Part shown: positions 1-12,761 of the stretch, one piece after another
How the letters are laid out: each line of letters starts with the position of its first letter
Position numbering within the stretch: position 1 is the first letter of the stretch
DNA from: Siniperca chuatsi
Lineage: Eukaryota; Chordata; Actinopteri; Centrarchiformes; Sinipercidae
DNA length: 64,000 nucleotides
NCBI RefSeq assembly: GCF_020085105.1
Contig: NC_058064.1
Coordinates: 19,321,323 to 19,385,322 of the forward strand
Reading direction: 5' to 3'
Made by a program: the position numbers and the translations under genes
Notes under the pieces: generated by a model
The model's input: only the letters and a program-made list of their open reading frames with translations
Databases searched by the model: none
Told to the model about the DNA's origin: nothing

Positions 1-2106
1 AAAGCATGAAAAAGGAAACGGGAAAATGATGAACATAGAGAAAGGCAAGTTAATTAAACAGTGACAGAACAAAACTAATTTGTAAAGTGTGAGTAAGAGA
101 ATAGTTAGAACCATAGCCAGACTAACCTGCTTGGGGGCCCGGGGGTAAAAATGAGTTGTGGATCAGTATACACAAGTATCTATCAAGTGCTGTGCACACA
201 ATAGAATACACATGGCATCTTCATTAATAAGATTATATTTAATACATTTTACCTAGAGTCCTGGAGAACCCCCAGTACTCCTATCCTGGATATCCTGGAA
301 TACTACCAGGCAACAGGTTTGCCATGTTTATTATTCTTTGGTAATTTGATTTAACCTAAATTCATTTGGATATATACACCTTTTAAACACAATATCAACT
401 GAAATAATAAATGTCTTAAAACTAGAACAGGCCCCAGATAATGCAGGACCTGCCTTTTGGCCATTTTAGGTGATATTGTGCTTAAATGGTGCATATTTTG
501 CAATTGATCAAATTATCACAAACCAGCTGACACACGGAGGACCCAGGGCAGTCGGTAACCCAGCCTCGATAGGAACACATCAGTTATCAATGATGCAGGA
601 AGTCTCTGAGACAGGCCTTACAAAAGCAGACAGACACATTTTGGAAAATACAGGAATCGCTCACAGCAACAAAGTGATGAACAGGGTCAAAAATCAATTT
701 GGATGTTTCCTAGCAACAAGACGGCCCTGTATGACAAAGCTGAGAAAACCCTGTTGCACTGTTACCTGTAAGAGTTGCTTCTAAGCTATGTAATGATTTT
801 TGTTAAGCAGGTTACATGTTATCTGATTACCAAACCAAAAAATGAAAAAGTAAAAAGCAAATAAAACCCTGACTTTTGACCTTTGTTTGGTAGGAGTATA
901 TTTCTATCAATCTCCAGTCCTAAGTCTCCAGACTGGCAGTGGGGCTGATAAAAATCAAAGCTGTAATGTTCTTCCCTCTCCTCCAAATCAGCAGAGTCTG
1001 AAAGAGAGCGAGAAGCTTGTCAACGCAATTCATTTCTGCCTTTGATGTCTCCCGGATGATCGGCTGCGAGCTTGTCGACTGTGAAGACACTGTCTCTGCT
1101 AACCTCCGAATGACTCCAGCTATCACAGAGCTCTATTCAACAAGTGTCAGCTGCTGCTGCTGCACACCATCTCACCACCTCATTTAGACTGAATGAAAAG
1201 GCAAGAAGAACTAGTCACCAGATGTCCATTATTTGACACCACCAAGAAGGTGACATTTACTGTGACTGATGCACTAATGAAAACAGGAAAAAGTTCTTTT
1301 AAATAGATCATCTAAAGCAAACTCTGGTGGCCTTAAGCAGCGCTGAGGCATTAACTTTGCATGTACATAAGAACATCTCATGTGTGCACTGTAATGTAAT
1401 TAAACCCCTACGCCAACAGCACCCATTCCATTTTCCCTAGATAAAAAAGGTTAAAAATCTAAGATAGCACTCTAGGCTGCATTCTCTACATTTCTGTAAT
1501 AAGTACTTTTTTCCATTTAGTTTTTAATGTATAACTCCACCAAAAATGTGTGTATGTATGTATGTGTATGTATGTATGTATAGTGATATCCGCATCTTTG
1601 TAAATGTGCAGGGTGAGACATGGTGAAAAAATGGGTGAATAACATTGTAACAATTAGGAATTATTTGTTTAAAACCTTGCTTCATATTTGGTAGGCGTAG
1701 TAGTCCGACTCCTACCTTTTTCAAATGTAGGTTTCTAGGCGAGAACGGGAGAGTTTGCTCTGTAGGTAAGTTTTCATCCTCAGTTTTGCAGTTTTGCTTT
1801 GCTAAATCACGATGTTACGACGGCAGAGGGCTCAGTGGTGGATGACTGTCGGCCATTGACGCTGGACCCAACCCTACTTGTTGGTGGTGTTTTTTAATTT
1901 GTATTTTATCTGTACCACCGCTTTCCTTCTGTTTCTTTTTATCCATCAATATAGTGCTTGGAATACTGCTGAATTTGACCAGAACACCCACTGTTCAGAC
2001 TTTAGGTCAAGGTAGGATCATTTACTCCCTTACTGTGGACTTGGTTTGGATGTTAACGGTTAATGTGTTTGTATTAAGAGACAGAGACCACAAGTGCTCA
2101 TCTCCA

Positions 2107-2111
<5 letters not shown>

Positions 2112-2168
<57 letters not shown>
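2112..2168. repeat. (TC)n microsatellite
   Basis: An uninterrupted run of about 28 TC units, 57 bp. It produces apparent open frames rich in Ser-Leu (plus strand) or Glu-Arg (minus strand); these are artefacts. Confidence 0.97.
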
Positions 2169-2172
<4 letters not shown>

Positions 2173-2674
2173 AAAGATGTTTTGAGATTTTCTTTCACCA
2201 TGGAAGAAACCTTTCCATATTTCCTAGTGCACTTCATGTACTTGAGCTCCGAGTGTGAAATTTATGCACAAAATACCTTACTGCCCTCAAAAAGTTCCAC
2301 AACAAAATGTTGCAACAAAGTTGCTTGTACACTACTTTTTGTTAAACATCCCACAATACAATGCTTGTATGCTTGCACCTTGCATACAAATGAAAACACA
2401 CCTGTCAGTGATAGAGCACAATGTTTCATCTCAATTTACACACTGTTGTTTTTGAATCTTGAATGACACTCTGAAGCTTCATTGGCTTGCATATTATCTT
2501 GTCAGGACAAATAAATAGACTGTGAGGTGTATCAGTGTTGAGACATCAAGTGCTCTGTGCAACAGTAATGAATGTGTGCAGAGCGGCTGGCAGATGGGAT
2601 TAAAGAGACGGTGAGGGTTTTGACGGCGTGTGAGATTTTCAGGTACATGATGTACAAGAAGCAAGATCCTTGTC

Positions 2675-2860
2675 ACTTCAGAATCAGAATCAGAATCAGA
2701 AATACTTTATTGATCCCCGAAGGGAAACTCTTCGTTACAGCAGCTCGCCTTTACGTCAGTGCACACAGGAGAAAGTACTAGCAAAAAATATAATACAATA
2801 CACTATAAAACAGGTCAGAAAATAAATTAAGTACCAAGTGGGTATAAGTATAAAATAAAA
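2675..2860 (-). mobile_element. Non-LTR retrotransposon 3' tail, reverse orientation
   Basis: Short tandem units of the type AGAATC are followed by the phrase ATACTTTATTGATCCCCGA. This is a dispersed sequence I recognise from many fish genomes as the end of a truncated LINE-like element. On the minus strand the repeat units would be its terminal tail. No reverse transcriptase is left, and the family name is not certain. Confidence 0.55.
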
Positions 2861-2861
2861 T

Positions 2862-2902
2862 AAGTGTGTACATGTGTGTGTGTCTGTGTGTGTGTGTGTG
2901 TA
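2862..2902. repeat. (TG)n microsatellite, imperfect
   Basis: A TG tract with one C interruption follows directly after the LINE-like tail and was probably seeded at its end. Confidence 0.9.
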
Positions 2903-5060
2903 AGAAGGTCTTTGTCCCCTTTGTTTGAAGGGGACTCAGACACATGCAATGGAAAGGAGAATACGTGTGAATCAGGCTGCGTTCACACCTTATTCATAAC
3001 TATTCCCTGTTGTAATCCATATCTGGAAACAATTCACCTGACAGCAGTGTTCTAAAGGCGAGTGACAATAACAGAAGACATCACATCTGTTTCTGTAGCT
3101 CAGCTTCTCCCTCTTGTCTCCATCACCTTCCAGTTTGTGTTTAACTGAGCTGATACAGTACGTCTCCCCAAATACCAATCAAATCACTGTTTGCCTTTCT
3201 TCCCAGTCATGTGTCTCATCGTCCTCCATGGAGCCAAAATAACGACAGCTGTCTCAGGTGAATAAAGATTTACTTATCGTCATGGCAACGCCCGCGTATT
3301 GCATTCTTAGTGTTAAAAATACAAGTCGCATGTGGGTCACATGCTTCAACATGAGGATTTCCCAGACGTGGCCCAGATCAACACACAATAAAGGGACTTT
3401 GGCTGCTTTTTGATGCTCATGTTTGTTAGAAAATATCAGATCTGTGTCACATATGAGGGCAAAAAATCGAATTTGGGACACTTTGAAGTTGTGTGCCGTT
3501 ACAGGGAGAAATAAAAACATGTCACAGGTTGATAAGAAAGTGACTATCCAGGCAGTTTACAGCTGATGCCATCAGACAAGCAGGCCAAATGCCAAAGCTG
3601 CATGGAAACAGCAGTGTCAGAGCTGCTAATAAAGAGGATAATGGAGAGGGTGCTATTAACAGTGAGTAGGTGAAAGTGAAATGTGTAGACTAAGTCGAAT
3701 TCATTCACTTCTCTGTCACCACCTCGATTATCCAGAACCGCACACGCAAGACAGTGAAGGGAGGAATGCCTCGGTTCACACCACCAGAAATGGGGGCCAA
3801 TTACGGCGGCCAGTTACCATGCCGACAGGAGGCGGTCCCCTTTCTATAAAAAGCCAGTAGTGTGTTACTTTACATAATTCCAGTCACTTTGGATTTTCCA
3901 CTCTGCTCCTCGAGACTAAGGGAGCTACATTACTGAAGCAGGTTTAAAGAGGCACGTCCAATCGCAGTGCCGCAGTGCCAGCAGCTTCACACCATTGGTT
4001 TAGACCAGCAGCTCAACACGACGCAGGCATGTCATCTCCAGATGGGTCTCCAGATGTTTTGGGGGTAGCAGAGCAATGACAGGTGTGACTTGTATAGCTT
4101 TGTCTGTTTGCTTCTGAAAAACATGGCAATAGTGTGTCTCTTTAGCTTTTTAGCTATCTGATAGCTACTGTATGTAACCAGCTGATGATGCACAAAGTGT
4201 AAATGGGAGGGATCTACATCTATCTGGTTAAGTAACTGTGTATGCGAGTCTCCTACTTGAGAAGCTTATTTTATCTGTTGTAAAGTGTGAGTGAAACTCA
4301 AAATATTGTAAAAACATTTTTAAGTTAGCAAACGTAAATGCCATATTCCATCACATTTTCTACATTGTTTTTGTTCATTTGAGATTTTAATGGCGCTCTT
4401 TTAATTACGTCATCTTGTTGTGCCCTCTTATTCTGGAATGCTTTAATGGCATCCAAGAATTACCTTCACCTGCTGTTTATCTCGATGAACCAACTCCTAA
4501 TATTTGCATAACAATAGTGGATGGAAACACACATTAATTTACAGATTTTCTGGAAATTCAGACACAATTTTACACATTTACATCTATGTTTGGATGGAAA
4601 CCTAGCTATTGTCAGATGAGCTTAGGATGGGTTGTTAAAAGTTGAGGGTTTAAACTTACGAAAGGTAGTCAACAACAGCAGGGCAACGGTGAAAACACCA
4701 TTAAAAAACTGGATCCTAAATGACAAAAGAAACTTGTAAGACACATAAAAGTTGAGGCCCAAAGTTTGTTTTTGATCTGATAGCTGTCACAGTGACATAA
4801 ACTGCTAGATGCTAACATGCTCACAATAGCAATGCTAACATGCTGATGTTTAGCAGGTATAATGCTTACCATGCTCACCATCTTAGTTTAGTGTTATTTT
4901 TAAAACTATATTAAATTCACTATGTAACTATGTTAAGTACACTTAAAATGCAAAGTATGAGTATGAGTTTTGCCTATTACTAAATGTCCAACTGTGGCTT
5001 AGTAGTGCACAATTGTTAGACAAGAGAAGCCTTAGAGAAATTGTTTCTCTCAATGTCTGA

Positions 5061-5350
5061 TTAAAGGTCCAGTGTGTAACATTTAGGAGGAGCTATTGGC
5101 AGAAATGGAATATAATTTTTAGAAGTATGTTTTCATTAGTGTATAATCACTTGAAAATAAGAATCATTGTTTTCATTACTTTAGAATAAGCCATTTTTAT
5201 CTACATAGGGAGCGGCTCCCCTTCCACGGACAACGACCATGTTTCACCACCATGTTTCTACAGTAGCCCAGAATGGACAAACCAGACACTGGCTCTATAT
5301 AGGGCCACACTTGGAAGGGGAGGGTGAGGCGAGCTGTATTCAAATGGTTG
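5061..5350 (+). mobile_element. MITE left-end fragment with TTAA border
   Basis: TTAA at 5061-5064 is followed by AGGTCCAGTGTGTAACATTTAG, with the internal phrase TTTCTACAGTAGCCCAGAA further in. I recognise this combination as a common non-autonomous fish element whose other end is the inverted copy. The matching right end is missing or too diverged to see, so the copy looks truncated. The border suggests a TTAA-targeting (piggyBac-type) source. Confidence 0.55.
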
Positions 5351-6327
5351 CAAACCGCAATTTCACCGCCCAAGTCTTGAGCCCAGATAACAGAAATCCA
5401 GATTTTGGCAGAATCCTATCTGTCACATGGCCTCATCACCCCTTTGTTTCAATTAACATCAGAAATAAAGAAATTCAGACATTTATTTAATGACTTCAGG
5501 AACATGGATCTAACCTGACTAAAGTCATTCATATCCAGTAAAATGTAGAGGGGATGTGTCTGTGTAAGTACTTGACATGTGAATTAGAAACACAAATGAA
5601 TACATACTTGAAATGAAAATGTTTATATGTTTAAAAATGTTCATATTATTCAAAGTTTTACATTCATCCCATCATTTTGTCATGACTGTTTCTTTAGAGG
5701 AAAAAAACTTTTTTGAATGGAAATATTAAATGTCACGCTTGTTTGATGTACAGAACTGGCAGTCACACTTTCTCGCTTCCAAACTTTCCCGTCTTGCCTC
5801 AGGATGTGTGTTTTGATGGTAATTTATACATTATGAATATGTTGATATAAAACACACTGTTATGTATGTGGAGCATGCAGTACAAACTACTGAACCACAG
5901 GAAGAAGATTTTAAAAGCCCGCACATGACACTGAAGAGGTGCATTTATACTGATTTTGGTTAGAGATTATTTGCACATGAGCCAAAAACATGATTCTGCT
6001 TCATGCTAAACTAGAAATACAGATGAATTTTATCCAAAATTATTTTTGCAGTGCATTGGATGGTGAATGGTCGTGTTGTTGTAAAGCAGCCTCCAATGTG
6101 GAAATATGCAAATGTAATCACACTAAACTGATTGGTTATGAGCCCAATAGTAATTATGTGATGGATCTACCAGTGTGATTCCACTCTAACTGCACAGTAA
6201 CACTTAATGTCTGAACAAACACAATGCATTCTCTTTTGGCCACTGACATTCAAGCAGTGTTGGCTGTCAGGTCACCAGCTGTTTATCCCTGATGGACAAT
6301 AGCAGCTATTATGTGTTATGGAGCTGA

Positions 6328-6933
6328 TGTAGTGTTTTAAGAAAGCTCAGGACCCAAAGGCAGGACTCAGACAAGGATTCAAAGTTCAAACAGTTTATTT
6401 CACACAGAGATAGCAGAGTGGCTTGAGTGTAAACTGAGATCTCACAGTGGTGCTGTCTGGTTTGGCAGGCAGTCTTGAGTTGACACGGAGTCTAGGCAAG
6501 CAGGTTATCGGCAAACGAATACACATAAGAGTGTAAGTCCAGGCAGACAGACTGGCAGGCAGGTTCGGCAGACGGTAAACAGGTGAGTATGATCCTGGGG
6601 CACAAGGAGAAACACAGGTTACCTGGATATTCAGAGACACGTGGGAACACCAGGCCGACGGCTTGGCCGTGGGTCTGTGCCATTAGGTTAACTGACGATC
6701 TGACGAAGACTGGAGGGGAGAGCTGGGGTTATATGCTGCTGGAGCTGGAGGATTGGATGGATCGCAGGTGGCTTGTGCTTGCAGGGTGTAGGAGAGGGAA
6801 TGAAGGCCACGCCCAGACCAGATCGCACACACCGATTCAGACAGAAACCAACAGGGGACAAACAGGAAACACAAGGGAAGGGGGAGAACAGCTGGAAACA
6901 CTAGGGAGGGAGAGGCAAAGCCGGACCATGACA
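6328..6933 (-). mobile_element. Solo LTR, probably of a gypsy-type element
   Basis: The 606-bp unit starts TGTAGTG and ends CATGACA on the plus strand, so it has the TG...CA ends of an LTR. It is flanked by an exact 5-bp repeat, GCTGA, at 6323-6327 and 6934-6938. Read on the minus strand it begins TGTCATGGTCC and carries AATAAA near the far end (plus-strand TTTATT near 6390), as expected for an R region. There is no adjacent gag-pol, primer site or second LTR, so it is a solo LTR left by recombination. The gypsy assignment rests on general resemblance only. Confidence 0.7.
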
Positions 6934-6938
6934 GCTGA

Positions 6939-8530
6939 AGCCTTTACAGGGACCAGGACCACATAGTTCTAATGCCATGGCTTTTCTAAGAAGTAGTTCT
7001 TTATTTTACCTCTGTGTCACATTACGATTTTACATGTCAGTTTACTAGTCAAAATAACTAGTACTCAGCCTTTGAAAACAGATGCAAAATGTCTTCTGTG
7101 GCTTTGAAGGAGCTTTGTGAAGTGTGAGAAATAACCCACGACAATGTATTTTTTTGAAAGGAATACCTGCATTATGATCTGAGGGTGTGAAGTTTGAAAG
7201 ATGTGGGCATTTACCGGGCAGGGAGGGTCTACTGAAAGACAGTAGTTGCATTGGTGGAAATGTAGGATCCAGGGTTTTTGGTGCTTGACCCATACTAGGG
7301 ACTAAAAGTAAGGATATTTTGGCCTCTGCTGCTTCGATTCTTATGAGTCCCCCAACTTTATGTAAATGTAATATTAAGTCACTGGAGTCCCCTTAAATGT
7401 ACAAAATGTGTTGTATTATGTTAGCTATCTCAGGTTAGGCTTGGAGACTACACATTTGTAACACAAAGTGTGTGTTCAAAACTGGGGGGCATGAAGTTTA
7501 AAAGATGTTGGTGTGTACCACATAGGGACTACAAAAAACTATCAAGTTGCATTATGGGAAGTGAAGGATACAGCGTTTTTTGAGTTTGAGCCATAATAGG
7601 GATTAAATTAGGATGTCTCGTCCTGTGCTGCTTTTATTTTGACCTTTTTTATTTGTCTCTCAGAAGCATCCCTAATTTATAGAAGTGCTATGTTAATTGC
7701 TAAACATTTTACTGTCAGATTTTAAAATCTCCCAGTCTTGACAGATTTTTGAAAATGAGGATCATATTATTAATATTTTATCTCCTGTATGGAAAAAGTG
7801 ACAGTTTAACTAAGGCAGTCAAGCAGTGCTCTCTCTCAACTTCCAGCTTGTGTTGTGCAGCCCTGTAGAGTAATACAGTGTTCCTACTCACTGTTATGGG
7901 CTTTTAGTAATTTTCCGGGGGAGGAAACAAAAGCAATCAGCGGTACTTGTGTGACTGTAGTGGAGACCTGGTGACTAATATAGCAGCTAATCTGGCTTCC
8001 TTGTAGACTGATGTGCTTGCTCTACTGGCTATTTTTAGTACAGATTTGTTGAAAAGAACAATATTTCTCGGGCCTCGCACATTCAGCGCTTCTACTTCAG
8101 ATTAATTGAAGATGAGTGTGCTTAAAAGTTTGTTTAATTTAGAGGCGTTCTTACCTGCGTTCCTCATCTGGCTCACGACCCTTTGCAACAGCCAAACCAC
8201 AGCTCCACTGGAGCTGTGAGGATTTCTCCACACCACAGACACGGAGCTTATTAATCTCACACTGGTGTCAGCCTGCTGGCAGTGATTTAATGAGCCAATT
8301 AATGTTAAACAGAAGAGTTGCATAGATTAGGAGCAATTCATGTGAAAAATGATTCCTTAATCGTGTTGAACATGTAGATGTACTCTACGCGCTCTTCTCC
8401 CTCACTGGAATTAACAGGGAGCGCTTACTTTGGATGAGGACCACTGGACTGTCTCTAAAATGTGAAACCTGCAGACATGATGCAGTATCCCAGTGTGAAG
8501 AAGAACATTCACTGACCGGATGTAGCCACT
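6939..8530. other. Gene-free stretch
   Basis: AT-rich sequence with no exon or named repeat that I can support. Two diverged stretches, near 7140-7300 and 7480-7620, share a pattern (GTGTGAAGTTTGAAAGATGT versus GCATGAAGTTTAAAAGATGT, then a 'CATTGGTGGAAATG/CATTATGGGAAGTG' phrase), suggesting an old local duplication of about 300 bp. Confidence 0.5.
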
Positions 8531-8700
8531 AGGTTCAAGGTTCAAGGTTCAGCTTTATTGTCATTATACAATACAGGATTGGAAAATGAAATGCATTTAC
8601 AGCCCCATACACGCTACACACAAAAAACATTTATAAACAGGTCAAATATTTTGAATTAGAATAAAACAATATAATATTATAAAAAGTAGCACTGGTAAAT
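8531..8700 (-). mobile_element. LINE-like 3' tail with GGTTCAA repeats
   Basis: Tandem GGTTCAA units precede CAGCTTTATTGTCATTATAC and then a stretch including ACAGCCCCATACAC. I recognise this as a widespread fish non-LTR element end in reverse orientation. An AT-rich stretch with a (TA)n run near 8707-8720 follows. Confidence 0.55.
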
Positions 8701-8950
8701 ATGTTATATATATATATAAATACACATATACATAAACAAAATTCAATATATTCGCAATATCACTGTATACTATAATCAAAGTTAAAAGGTCCTACACTGA
8801 TTATCACATACTGTACATTGTAGTAATCTGCTGTAGCTGTCCTCACAAATTACAGTGAGCTAAAACACAAACATCATTTTAAAAAACTCTTAAGCATGAT
8901 GACATGATTCAAATGAACTTTTCATTTGTGTCCCTGGGACCAGTCTGCAC

Positions 8951-9201
8951 GACAAAATAATCTCAACTCAAAGGTCCATTTACTAGCTTTTTTGAAACTC
9001 TCAACCACATCTTATGGTCTTCATCAGCGAATGGAGGTGGCTTAAGTGTAATGAGTGATAACAAGTGGTCGTTCACATAACGGACGTTACGGTCACATGA
9101 TGACACCTGAGCGTTCTCTGTTCGCTGATGAAGACTATATGATATGGTTGAAAGCACTGAAAAAGCTAGCAAGTGGACCTTTGGGTGGAGGTTATTTTGT
9201 C
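8951..9201. mobile_element. Foldback (near-palindromic) MITE
   Basis: The left arm begins GACAAAATAATCTCAACTC and the right arm ends GGTGGAGGTTATTTTGTC, and the arms stay complementary inward through AAAGGTCCA...TGGACCTTT, CTAGCTTTTT...AAAAAGCTAG and CTTCATCAGCGAA...TTCGCTGATGAAG. The whole 251 bp can fold into one long hairpin with a short loop. No coding capacity and no clear target duplication. A diverged piece of the same family lies near 12563-12610. Confidence 0.75.
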
Positions 9202-9589
9202 ACATTTAGTATCATTATATTGTAATTCTCCTGATGGAGGTGCTATATTTGAAGATCAACATTGCAAACTTTTAAAGTCCATAATGGCTTGAACACTGAT
9301 CCACACATCTTGTTGCTGACTGGCCCAAGGGTTGTCTGCATCTCTGTGAAGGAAAACCAGCCCAGTATCAAGTAGTACAATTCGGCACCTCACAATTTAC
9401 ATTCAATGACATCGTTCAATGTCAATACCGGAAGTAGTGCACCCTCTTTGTAGGGAGATGGAAAGTAAGGGTGTGGAGGTCGTGGTGGTGGATGGGTGGG
9501 TGGGTGACACATCTAACTTTCATGTAGGAGACTGAAGTTTGCGTCACCTCACGGACCTGCAATTAACATTTGTCTTTTGATTAACCATA

Positions 9590-9900
9590 TGCAAATGGTT
9601 CCCTAACCTTAAACAAGTATTTGGTTGTGTAACCTTAACCATACCTGAACCATATTTTAGTTGCCATAACCACAATCTTCCTCTAACCTTAACCATACCA
9701 TAGATGCCAAAAAACAATTACAGTGTGACAAATGTAATCGCTAGCTGGATCATGTTCAGAGACAATGTTTTTTGAGTTAAGGTTAGGGAAAGATAGTGGT
9801 TTCGGTTAAATGTTAACAAAACATGTTGTGTCTCAAGTTACTGTGACTTTTTCTGTATTAAACCAAATATGATCTTTCCTAAACTCAATCAATTGTTGCC
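9590..9900. repeat. Degenerate CTAACCTTAA / GTTAAGGTTAGGG repeat
   Basis: Several spaced copies of CTAACCTTAACCATACC-like phrases are followed by the inverted motif GAGTTAAGGTTAGGGAAAGAT. The spacing is irregular, so this is a dispersed interspersed repeat and not a telomeric array. Confidence 0.45.
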
Positions 9901-9959
9901 ACTGCCTAAACATATCCATAAAAAAGCTTATTGGGTGTGAATGAAATACGTTCTACAAA

Positions 9960-10330
9960 AAAATTCTTTATTATTATTCTTCTGCCTCTTTTTTTGGCAC
10001 TTAACTCCTTCTACATTTTTTAACATAGAAACTTCATTCAAACATGAAAATATTCAGCTCAATTAGAACATTCCATCTATTACTTTTCTCATTCATACCT
10101 TTCATACTTTCCAAAATATTCAAGGTTTTCCAGGACATTTTCCCTCTTCAAATGAATGGACAGAATGTTCAAAATTTATACATTTTCAAGCTTTTTCAAC
10201 TCTTAATTCATACTTTCAGCTAGAAACTTCATTCAAACTTCAAAATGTTCCACATCTGTACATTCTGGGTATTATTCAGCTTTTCAAATCCCATTAAAAC
10301 TTTTCAAATTTTTCAACTTTGTTTGAAGTA
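9960..10330. repeat. AT-rich dispersed repeat with internal ATTCAAAC units
   Basis: The segment opens with TTCTTCTGCCTCTTTTTTTGG, familiar from percomorph dispersed repeats. It contains the phrase GAAACTTCATTCAAAC twice (near 10028 and 10223), about 195 bp apart. Family not identified. Confidence 0.4.
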
Positions 10331-10689
10331 AAGTTTTGATGAAATGTTCAGAGTTTGAGTGTGTGACTTCATCGTTAGAGTGCAGAGGAGAAAAAAAAAA
10401 TCTTAAACATTTCTCATTAACTTGCTCCTCCTCCCACAATTTTCCTTCCACATACATAATGTCACGGGGAAAACCTCCCTCCGGGCCAGATGGAGTTAGG
10501 TCCCCCACCACAACGTTAAAATTCTTTGTAATCAATACAAACAAACTGCAGAGTTCAATATGATATAGGTTCAATGTAACTGCAAACAGAGTACTGTTAA
10601 AACTGAGTTGGGTCCCAGGAGCAACTGAATGGGCTCCAGTGTGCACCTTCCTTATATTATCCCATTACTCTGCCCTTGCTCCTCCTGTT

Positions 10690-10715
10690 GTGGGCCTTCA
10701 ATTAGGCCCACCTCT
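10690..10715. other. Short perfect inverted repeat
   Basis: GTGGGCCT and AGGCCCAC are separated by 6 bases, giving a small hairpin. It is not followed by a T-run and has no evident gene context; probably incidental or part of an unrecognised repeat. Confidence 0.35.
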
Positions 10716-11214
10716 CTTATGCTTCACCTGTCCCACCTCAGACACCACTATTTCTTGTCTCCATAGCAGTTGGTTTTTTAAAAACAGCTGCAGATAGCTG
10801 TGATTTCCTTTAGATGGCATCCTACGCACACTAATTCTCTTTTGATTCTTTCGGCTGTCGCTACTTCACAAAAAAGCTATTTCATCATTTCATTGTGTGG
10901 TTTTAATTACAGAGCACATTTCTTGCAGTCAGAAAAGTGAACCACTCAGTCAGAAAGTGAACTTGTTCATTTACTATGATTATAGCAAAAGGGGAAGCCA
11001 TCTTGCCATTGTGTGCATCCGTGAGCATTGGTATCTCAGGCAACTGCCCAGGCCGGGGGGGGCAGAGTGGCCTCAATGGATAACAATGGATACATTAATC
11101 ACAGGTACGCAGGAGTAGCGCAGGCCGGCAGATGTCTTTACCCTGTACACAACATAATATATTGCTACACTTAATTGCTTAAGTGATCCAACAGTAGAAT
11201 GTTTCAACAGTAGA

Positions 11215-12120
11215 GTATTTTCCTTCCACAATAATTTACACATCACAACGTAGGGAAATGGGTTCTGGTTGCAGACATGTAACTATGGAATCAAACAAAC
11301 TTATACGTTTGGCTTGGTGAGCTCCCAAGCAGCTGCCGTGTTAAATGCCATGTTAAATGAGAGTTGAAAATTTCAGGAGGAAAGCAGAGAGTGCCAAGTT
11401 TTTAAAATCTCTGTAATGGTCACATTTTTAACTTTATCCACATTACAAATTACACATGTGGATGTTTGGAAAAGCCTAAGGATGCTGTTGGTGTGGTCAG
11501 TGCAACGATACGACCCACAGTTTTTTAATGAGGGTGTCTTGTTCGAGTGGTCCTTTGACAGGGATTTCCCTGACTCAGCACAGTCAGTTACACACACACC
11601 TGAGGTTGATTGGCTGATCAAACGTCTATGCAGTTTGTTCCTCTGCTCTGATTGGTGGATAGGTGTTCAGCTATGTTTGGCATTTGATAGCTCTGTCCGG
11701 TTTCAGTCTTCTTTGAAGGGAACTTGTACAGGGCTCCTTCTGTCTCTGAGCACTTTCAGGCTACACACATACAGTTACACACTGTTGATGCTGATTAACT
11801 GATTAAACCTCCATCAGTTTGTTCCTCTGTTCTGATTTTCACAGTTTTCACTCTTCATACATAATTTATACAATGTAAAATGTAGGAAAACTTGTACTGG
11901 TCACAGACATTTAACTATGGAATCAAACAGACTCACACAGTCAGCTTCAAAATAACAGCAGTGCCAGCCAACTGCTGTATAAATTCCATATTAACTGAGA
12001 CCAGAATTTTCAAGAGGGAGGCAGAAACGGGGAGATTTCTAACGTGCTCTCATTCCAACATTAAACAAATCTCATCCAGCCTCTGCAGCAGGTTCTCTTC
12101 TCTCTTACACTATTTTTACT
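11215..12120. repeat. Local diverged tandem duplication
   Basis: The block around TAACTATGGAATCAAACA occurs at 11280 and again at 11912 with matching flanks (AATTTACACATCACAACGTAGG versus AATTTATACAATGTAAAATGTAGG upstream). A second shorter repeat with about 182-bp spacing, CAGTTTGTTCCTCTG, lies at about 11632 and 11814. No coding content. Confidence 0.6.
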
Positions 12121-12562
12121 TTGGCGAAAGGAGTTACGGTCTTTGAGCTAGAAGCAAGAATGTGAGAGGTGAGCCTCAGTTATTATCTCTTTGATATTAA
12201 CACATGTTTATTTTTGCATTCCAACTAAATTCAAATACAAACTTTCATTCCCTCTCTTAAATGTTACTACATTACAAAATGTTCTCATAACCAGATTTTA
12301 CACACAATAGTTCGGTAGCAAAAAGGGCTGCAGTGTGGAAGACTATTGATATAATTCAGAGCAGTCAAATGTGGCAATGGCAGAGTTAGGCTTTGGACGA
12401 TTGGCTTAACCACATATAAATCCACCTCATTTGAAAACCAAAAAACAATGTGAAATGTTCAATGTAGTTTGCAGACTGACTTCATCAAGGAACAAGAAGA
12501 AATTACATTGGTTTCCCAGAGTTACAATCATAGTTATTCAATAAAATCAAAGTCAAAATGAA

Positions 12563-12610
12563 CTCAAGGACCACTTACTAGCTTCAGCAGTGAACGCAAA
12601 CTTAATTTGC
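12563..12610 (+). mobile_element. Fragment of the 8951-9201 foldback family
   Basis: The phrase ACTCAAGGACCACTTACTAGC matches the arm of the foldback element at 8951-9201 with few changes. Only one arm is preserved here. Confidence 0.45.
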
Positions 12611-12761
12611 TAATGAAGGCCATTGAACGCCATTAAAACTATTGTTCCCAAGATCAATAATGAACTCTCACACTCTAAGTGAAATGATTATAGCCTTTAA
12701 CTGAAATGTCAAAGTTAAAATATTGTTACTGACTGCAAAAGTCAGTAGTGTATAACTAAAA

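Larger units (their letters stand above)
1..6327. other. Gene-free stretch, left edge of the desert
   Basis: I find no exon with protein similarity I recognise. The open frames here are short, lack family motifs, and several are simple-repeat translations. The sequence is AT-rich and holds a (TGTA)-type microsatellite near 1551-1582, a CT tract, a LINE-like tail, a TG tract and one MITE end, each listed separately. Distal regulatory DNA or an exon of an untranslated transcript cannot be excluded by eye. Confidence 0.6.

Noticed and set aside
470..784. Possible 104-aa gene at the left edge
   Set aside because: The frame has no ATG-supported conserved domain, composition resembles the flanks, and there is no matching exon neighbour.
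2022..2237. Arg-Glu-rich or Ser-Leu-rich open frames
   Set aside because: They are translations of the TC microsatellite on the two strands.
9590..9800. Interstitial telomere array
   Set aside because: CCCTAA/TTAGGG-like words occur singly in a diverged repeat; there is no tandem TTAGGG run.
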